Origin: Clostridiales bacterium
Lineage (GTDB): Bacteria > Bacillota > Clostridia > Christensenellales > Pumilibacteraceae
Direction of reading: 5' to 3'
Length of the DNA stretch: 64,000 bases
Assembly: GCA_022511445.1 (NCBI GenBank)
Contig: JAFLVE010000010.1
Location: 139,387 to 203,386, forward strand
A program made the translations under genes and the position numbers. The notes beneath the pieces are model-generated. The model saw only the letters and a program-made list of their open reading frames with translations. It had not been told where the DNA came from and searched no databases. Positions 60,026-64,000 of this stretch are shown here, in pieces; position 1 is the stretch's first letter, and the number at the start of each line of letters is the position of its first letter.

Positions 60026-61660
60026 TTGTCAACACTGAAAAACAAGTTTTCCCGCTCGGTGCTTAGCACGCTTATTTTCGGGTGTATCACGGGTATCGCC
60101 GTGGGCGTTATTATAACGCTGTTTTTGTTGTGTGCAAAAGTTATATTCTCCTTTTCCGCACGACTGTATTCGGCCGCGGACACCCCGCTCGTTATAGTGT
60201 GCATACTTATACTCGCGCTACTGTGCTGCTTTTTGACGGCGGTTATTCAATATCTTTGCCCGAGCGCAAAAGGCAGCGGAATTCCGCTTGCGGAGGGCGC
60301 GGCGCGCGGCATGCTGCGCGTTAAATGGCTGCGCTCCGCCGCAGCGCTCGTCGCGGGAAGCCTTCTCGCGTTTTTGGCGGGAATGCCGCTCGGTAGCGAG
60401 GGTCCGTCCGTCGGCGTGGGCGGTCTGATAGGCGACGGAATAGGAAAGGCGGCAAAAAAGCCTACCGAGTTCAGACGGTATCTCATAACGGGCGGATCGT
60501 GCGCCGGTCTTGCCGTTGCGTTTAACGCGCCGCTCACCGGACTGTGCTTCGCATTCGAGGAGACCCACCGCAGGTTTTCCGCATACATACTCGCCGCGGC
60601 GTTTTCCGCCGTTATAACGGGAACGCTCGTTTCGCAAGCAATGCTTTTCGGGTTTTCGCATATCCCCTACCTAAAAGAGCTCGGCGTGTCGGCGGGCTCC
60701 GCCGCGCTCGGATTTTTGCAGCCCGCCCTGCCCGACGCAATCAATATGCTAAAGCTTTGCGGGATAGCCGCGCTTTGCGGCATTGCCTGTGCGGCAATGG
60801 GCGTGGGCTTTAACCGCGCAATAGAGGCGCTCGGTAAACAGTTTTCAAAAATCAAAGCTCCGTTTTTGCGGCTCTTGCCCGCCTTTATACTTGCGGCGGC
60901 GTTCGGGCTTGTACTCCACCTTTCGGTGGGAAGCGGCGAGCACGCGCTTATAAACATATCGGAAAAATCGGCGTTTACAATGCTTTTTACTCTGCTTGTC
61001 ATGCGCTTGCTTTCGACGGTAACGGCAAGCGCCTCGGGCTCTACGGGCGGACTGTTTATACCCATGCTGTCCCTCGGCGGAATCTTCGGGTTTATGGCCG
61101 CAAAGATTTGCATTATGTGCGGAATGGACGCCGCGTACGCGCCGAATATCGTACTGATTTGCATATCCGCATTCTTCGCGGCGGTAACCCGCGCGCCCAT
61201 AACCGCGATACTTCTTTCGGTCGAGCTTTCCGCTTCGTTTGCGGGGCTTCTGCCCTGCGTAACCGCGGTCGCCGTAGCGGCGGTGCTCACCGATTTTACA
61301 AAGACCGAGCCCCTTTACGAGCATATGCTCGAGAACATGCGCGACCGCGCGCCCCTTCCCGTCGGCGCGAAAAACATCACGGCGGTAGGCGCAATCCCCG
61401 TCGGCTCGCCCATTGCCGATAAGAGAGTACGCAATATCCTTTGGCCGTACAACTCGCTCGTAACCGGCTTAAAGCGCGGAGAAAACGAGCTTGTACCCGA
61501 CGGCGAAACAATCCTGCGCGAGGGCGACGTGCTGACCGTACGCGCCGAAAACGTCGATCCCGCCGTGTTCTACTCCCAAATCGACGAGTACATAACGACC
61601 GACGAAAAACACGACCCGCCGACCGATTCGTCCTTTTCCGCTACCGCGCGCAACACTTAG
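60026..61660 (+). CDS. ClC family chloride channel/H+ exchanger
   Basis: 544 residues. The three ClC filters are GSGIPLAEG (about 82), GSEGPSVGVGG (about 122, with the gating Glu) and GSTGGLFIPML (about 337). A C-terminal TrkA-C/RCK-like domain (about 440-525) probably binds a ligand. Starts at TTG 60026 after AAGGTGAG. Membrane Cl-/H+ exchange for acid or ion balance. Acidic tail at the end. Confidence 0.92.
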   Translation: MSTLKNKFSRSVLSTLIFGCITGIAVGVIITLFLLCAKVIFSFSARLYSAADTPLVIVCILILALLCCFLTAVIQYLCPSAKGSGIPLAEGAARGMLRVKWLRSAAALVAGSLLAFLAGMPLGSEGPSVGVGGLIGDGIGKAAKKPTEFRRYLITGGSCAGLAVAFNAPLTGLCFAFEETHRRFSAYILAAAFSAVITGTLVSQAMLFGFSHIPYLKELGVSAGSAALGFLQPALPDAINMLKLCGIAALCGIACAAMGVGFNRAIEALGKQFSKIKAPFLRLLPAFILAAAFGLVLHLSVGSGEHALINISEKSAFTMLFTLLVMRLLSTVTASASGSTGGLFIPMLSLGGIFGFMAAKICIMCGMDAAYAPNIVLICISAFFAAVTRAPITAILLSVELSASFAGLLPCVTAVAVAAVLTDFTKTEPLYEHMLENMRDRAPLPVGAKNITAVGAIPVGSPIADKRVRNILWPYNSLVTGLKRGENELVPDGETILREGDVLTVRAENVDPAVFYSQIDEYITTDEKHDPPTDSSFSATARNT

Positions 61661-61717
61661 CGCCGTAAGCGAACACGGTATGTAATATGTAAGACCAAAC
61701 GGATTTTCCGTTCTAAA

Positions 61718-61751
61718 CAAAAAACTCTCGGACTGCCGAGAGCTTTTTTTG
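61718..61751. terminator. Bidirectional terminator
   Basis: CTCTCGG (61725-61731) with CCGAGAG (61736-61742), flanked by an A-run and a T-run. Confidence 0.87.
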
Positions 61752-61772
61752 TAGTCTTTCCGTAACGGTTGT

Positions 61773-62789
61773 CTACAACGTTAATATGACCGCGTACACT
61801 ATCGCGCCCGCGATTGCGACAAACGCGGCGAGAAGCAGTATGCTTAACAGCGTAAAGATAACCGTCGTTTTTATCTTTTTGCCCTTTGGATTTCGGTCGT
61901 CGGCGACGCAGACGTACATTACGCGGATACATTTTTCAATGCCGACAACCGCAAGCCCGAGCGCCGCGCCCATCGCGAGTATAATAAACGGAGCAAGCGC
62001 GCCGAGATCCTTTCCGAACAGCCCGCCTTTAACGTAAAAATAAAACCCGCCGAAAAACCCGATTGCGCCCAAAAGAATCGGCAGTAAAACAAGTCCGCTC
62101 ATGGACGAGCCGCGCCGTTTCTTGCTCTCGTTAAACTCGTACAGACTGCCGCTTACAACGATTTCGTAATGGTATTTGACACCGCTCTTACTAAGCGGCG
62201 CCTGTCTCGGCCGGTATGCTTTGTCCGCTTGGTTGGGCGCTTCCATATCGAGATAGTTGCTATTGTATTTTTCGACGGCGGCGTAATATTTTTGACTGGC
62301 GGATTCGTCGTACTCTTCCTGCAAGCGGCGCTGATTTTCGAAGTCCTCGGGTGTGGAATAATACTCCGTCCTGCGTCGAAGTTCGAACACAACGTTCTTA
62401 AACCCTTCCTCTTTAAGCCGTTTCGCTATATAGCCGTTTAGAAGGGTCCTTTCCGACTCCCTGCCGCTATGGATTTTCTCCTTTTGTTCGTAGTATTCTT
62501 GCGTAACTTCATCAGTAAATGAAAACTCTTCGCTTGTGCCGGACAGCTCCGCCTTGATTTTTGCGATATACTTATCGTACAGCTTAATCCACTCCTCGGG
62601 CGGATTACCTTTGGCGACGTCGGATTTAAGCTCGTCAAAACGCGCCGCCGCCTCTCTTTCTTCCGCGCCGGCTTCCTGCTTTTCTGTTTCGGCGGGCTTT
62701 TGTTGCGGCTTGGCGCTTCTTTTTAACGCCTTTTCTCTGTTTTCTTTTTCCTTGCGCTTTTGTTCTATCAATTCGTCTCGTAACGCCAT
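61773..62789 (-). CDS. Hypothetical membrane protein with coiled-coil head
   Basis: 338 residues. Long charged helical N-terminus (1-190, Lys/Glu-rich), a short beta region (SGVKYHYEIVVSGSLYEF), then three or four membrane helices (about 232-335). AGGATAGGG precedes the ATG. No family recognised. Probably a cytosolic-facing scaffold. Alone between two terminators. Confidence 0.72.
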   Translation of the reverse strand: MALRDELIEQKRKEKENREKALKRSAKPQQKPAETEKQEAGAEEREAAARFDELKSDVAKGNPPEEWIKLYDKYIAKIKAELSGTSEEFSFTDEVTQEYYEQKEKIHSGRESERTLLNGYIAKRLKEEGFKNVVFELRRRTEYYSTPEDFENQRRLQEEYDESASQKYYAAVEKYNSNYLDMEAPNQADKAYRPRQAPLSKSGVKYHYEIVVSGSLYEFNESKKRRGSSMSGLVLLPILLGAIGFFGGFYFYVKGGLFGKDLGALAPFIILAMGAALGLAVVGIEKCIRVMYVCVADDRNPKGKKIKTTVIFTLLSILLLAAFVAIAGAIVYAVILTL

Positions 62790-62820
62790 AGTTTTTGCCC
62801 TATCCTATATATAAACTCGA

Positions 62821-62869
62821 TAAAAATAAAACCGTCTTATCCGTAGTTTCGCTGCGGCATAAGGCGGTT
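62821..62869 (-). terminator. Terminator of gpmI
   Basis: AACCG-CTTAT-CCG arms around a small loop (62829-62843 with 62855-62869), followed on the minus strand by TTATTTTTAT. Confidence 0.8.
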
Positions 62870-62876
62870 TTCGATG

Positions 62877-64000
62877 TTATTTTTCGATTATGCTCTCGCC
62901 GGTCATTTCGGCGGGCTTGTCTACTCCCATAATGTCGAGCAGAGTGGGTGCGACGTCGCAGAGCGCTTTCCCCTGCTTTAGCTTTTTGCCTATATACTTG
63001 TCGCCCGCCACGATAAGCGGAACGAGATTGGTCGTGTGCGAGGTGCACGGCGCGCCGCCCTCGAACTGCATAACCTCGGCGTTGCCGTGGTCTGCGGTAA
63101 CGATTGCCGTGCCGCCCGAACGCCACACCGCTTCGACCACCGTCTTAAGGCAGTTGTCCACCGCCTCGACCGCCTTGACCGCCGCGTGAAGCACGCCGGT
63201 ATGCCCGACCATGTCGCAGTTTGCAAAGTTAAGTATAAGTACGTCTTTTCCGCTGTTAATCTGTTCCACCGCCTTGCTCGCCACTTCGTAAGCGCTCATT
63301 TCGGGCTGAAGGTCGTAGGTGGCTACCTTGGGACTGGGAACGAGCACGCGCTCCTCGCCCTCGTTGGCTTTTTCCACACCGCCGTTAAAGAAGAAGGTAA
63401 CGTGCGCGTATTTTTCCGTTTCGGCAACGCGCGCCTGGGTAAGTCCGAGCGTCGAGAGGTATTCTCCGAGCGTGTTGTCGAGATGGCGCGGCGGGAATGC
63501 CGTTTCTATATTTTCGAGCGTGACGTCGTACTGCGTCATTCCGACGTAACAAACCTTTTTATACCCGCCCATTCTGTCGAACTTGTCAAAGCTCGGCGAA
63601 GTGATTGCGCGGGAAATCTGGCGCGCACGGTCGGCGCGGAAGTTGTAGAATATTACCGAATCACCCGTTTTGACTCCCGGGTAGTCGCCGATAACGACCG
63701 GCTCGATAAACTCGTCGTACGTGCCCGCCGCATAGCTCGAAGCGATTGCGCTGTCCGCCGTCGAGTAGTGCTTGCTCTGAGCCGCGAATACCGCGTTGTA
63801 GCCGCGCGCGACGCGCTCCCAGCGGTTGTCGCGGTCCATATAATAATATCTGCCGCACACCGTGGCGATTTTGCCTACGCCTATCTCGTCGATCTTTTCC
63901 TGAAGCTCGCGCACAAAGCCCCTGCCCGAATCGGGCGGAACGTCCCTGCCGTCCATAAGGCAGTGTACGTACACGGTATTTACGCCGTTCTGTTTGGCAA
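62877..64000 (-). CDS. gpmI: Cofactor-independent phosphoglycerate mutase (5' end off the window)
   Basis: The C-terminal 374 residues of iPGM, which interconverts 3- and 2-phosphoglycerate in glycolysis. Reading is open to base 64000, so the apparent ATG at 63974 is internal. Marks: HCLMDGRDVPPDSG, GRYYYMDRDNRWER, NFRADRARQISRAI, and the Mn ligands NFANCDMVGHTG and TADHGNAE. The N-terminal phosphatase Ser lies outside. Its terminator is present. Confidence 0.96.
   Translation of the reverse strand, partial: AKQNGVNTVYVHCLMDGRDVPPDSGRGFVRELQEKIDEIGVGKIATVCGRYYYMDRDNRWERVARGYNAVFAAQSKHYSTADSAIASSYAAGTYDEFIEPVVIGDYPGVKTGDSVIFYNFRADRARQISRAITSPSFDKFDRMGGYKKVCYVGMTQYDVTLENIETAFPPRHLDNTLGEYLSTLGLTQARVAETEKYAHVTFFFNGGVEKANEGEERVLVPSPKVATYDLQPEMSAYEVASKAVEQINSGKDVLILNFANCDMVGHTGVLHAAVKAVEAVDNCLKTVVEAVWRSGGTAIVTADHGNAEVMQFEGGAPCTSHTTNLVPLIVAGDKYIGKKLKQGKALCDVAPTLLDIMGVDKPAEMTGESIIEK

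Noticed and set aside
1..64000. tRNA, rRNA, prophage, restriction or toxin-antitoxin loci
   Set aside because: No cloverleaf, rRNA segment, integrase, or defence gene could be recognised on either strand.

Overview
The window looks like chromosome of an uncultured, probably spore-forming clostridial bacterium (Firmicutes). This is inferred from content. Sporulation genes are present (yabP-yabQ, spmA-spmB, a Spo0A effector-domain homologue, a collagen-like exosporium-type protein), along with a DivIC-like divisome protein, pepV, luxS, lgt and a Tex-type S1 protein. Promoters are consensus sigma-A type (TTGACA-17-TATAAT), ATG, GTG and TTG starts are all used, and rho-independent terminators are frequent. 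No rRNA, tRNA, CRISPR array, riboswitch or prophage is visible. Mobile DNA is limited to a decayed IS200/IS605 end and small palindromic repeats.

Layout. 1-5.3 kb: a cut-off ABC ATPase; an HTH regulator divergent from a membrane protein across three identical-type operators; and a DUF1538 membrane protein with two unusual P-II-like proteins. 5.3-14.2 kb: a PfkB kinase with a Na/Pi cotransporter, a heterodimeric ABC exporter, an IS200 remnant, and a zinc-ribbon membrane protein. 14.2-20.3 kb: trxA, pepV divergent from gltX-ridA, a DivIC-like gene, a Ppx/GppA phosphatase and a TtcA-like thiolase. 20.3-30.6 kb: a minus-strand block with a CorC-type exporter and an operon-like run (MacB-like ABC, metG, tatD, radical SAM, Ca/Na antiporter, PH-domain protein, DUF3737). 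30.7-36.3 kb: a Cys-rich protein, membrane proteins, a solitary dnaN, and an ECF sigma/anti-sigma/lipoprotein cluster with a shared promoter motif. 36.3-48.5 kb: a surface GH13 lipoprotein with a long DNP linker, a TetR-controlled FtsX-type ABC system, a collagen-like protein, a polytopic membrane protein and lgt. 48.6-64 kb: a TPR glycosyltransferase, tex, yabPQ, a degenerate GalT-like operon, a Spo0A-C-only protein, luxS with two YbjN-like genes, spmAB, a ClC exchanger and a partial gpmI.

The most striking global feature is how often a near-perfect promoter sits so that the predicted transcription start falls on the start codon. This is seen for the XRE regulator, DUF1538, the first ABC exporter subunit, the DivIC-like gene, the ECF sigma factor, a TPR membrane protein, the 45.8 kb membrane protein, the Spo0A-C protein and luxS (GTG start). 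yabP and spmA show the same geometry behind sporulation-type -10 elements. These genes lack a Shine-Dalgarno sequence, while other genes in the window have good ones, so leaderless translation seems to be a regular mode here.

Other points of interest are the ECF promoter pair, the triple operator of the XRE regulator, 0A-box-like sequences before the Spo0A-C gene, the DUF1538/P-II module, a sugar transferase reduced to its ends, an internally deleted IS200 with its ribosome-site-sequestering hairpin, and long imperfect palindromes resembling MITEs. All functions are inferred by reading the sequence; no database search was run.
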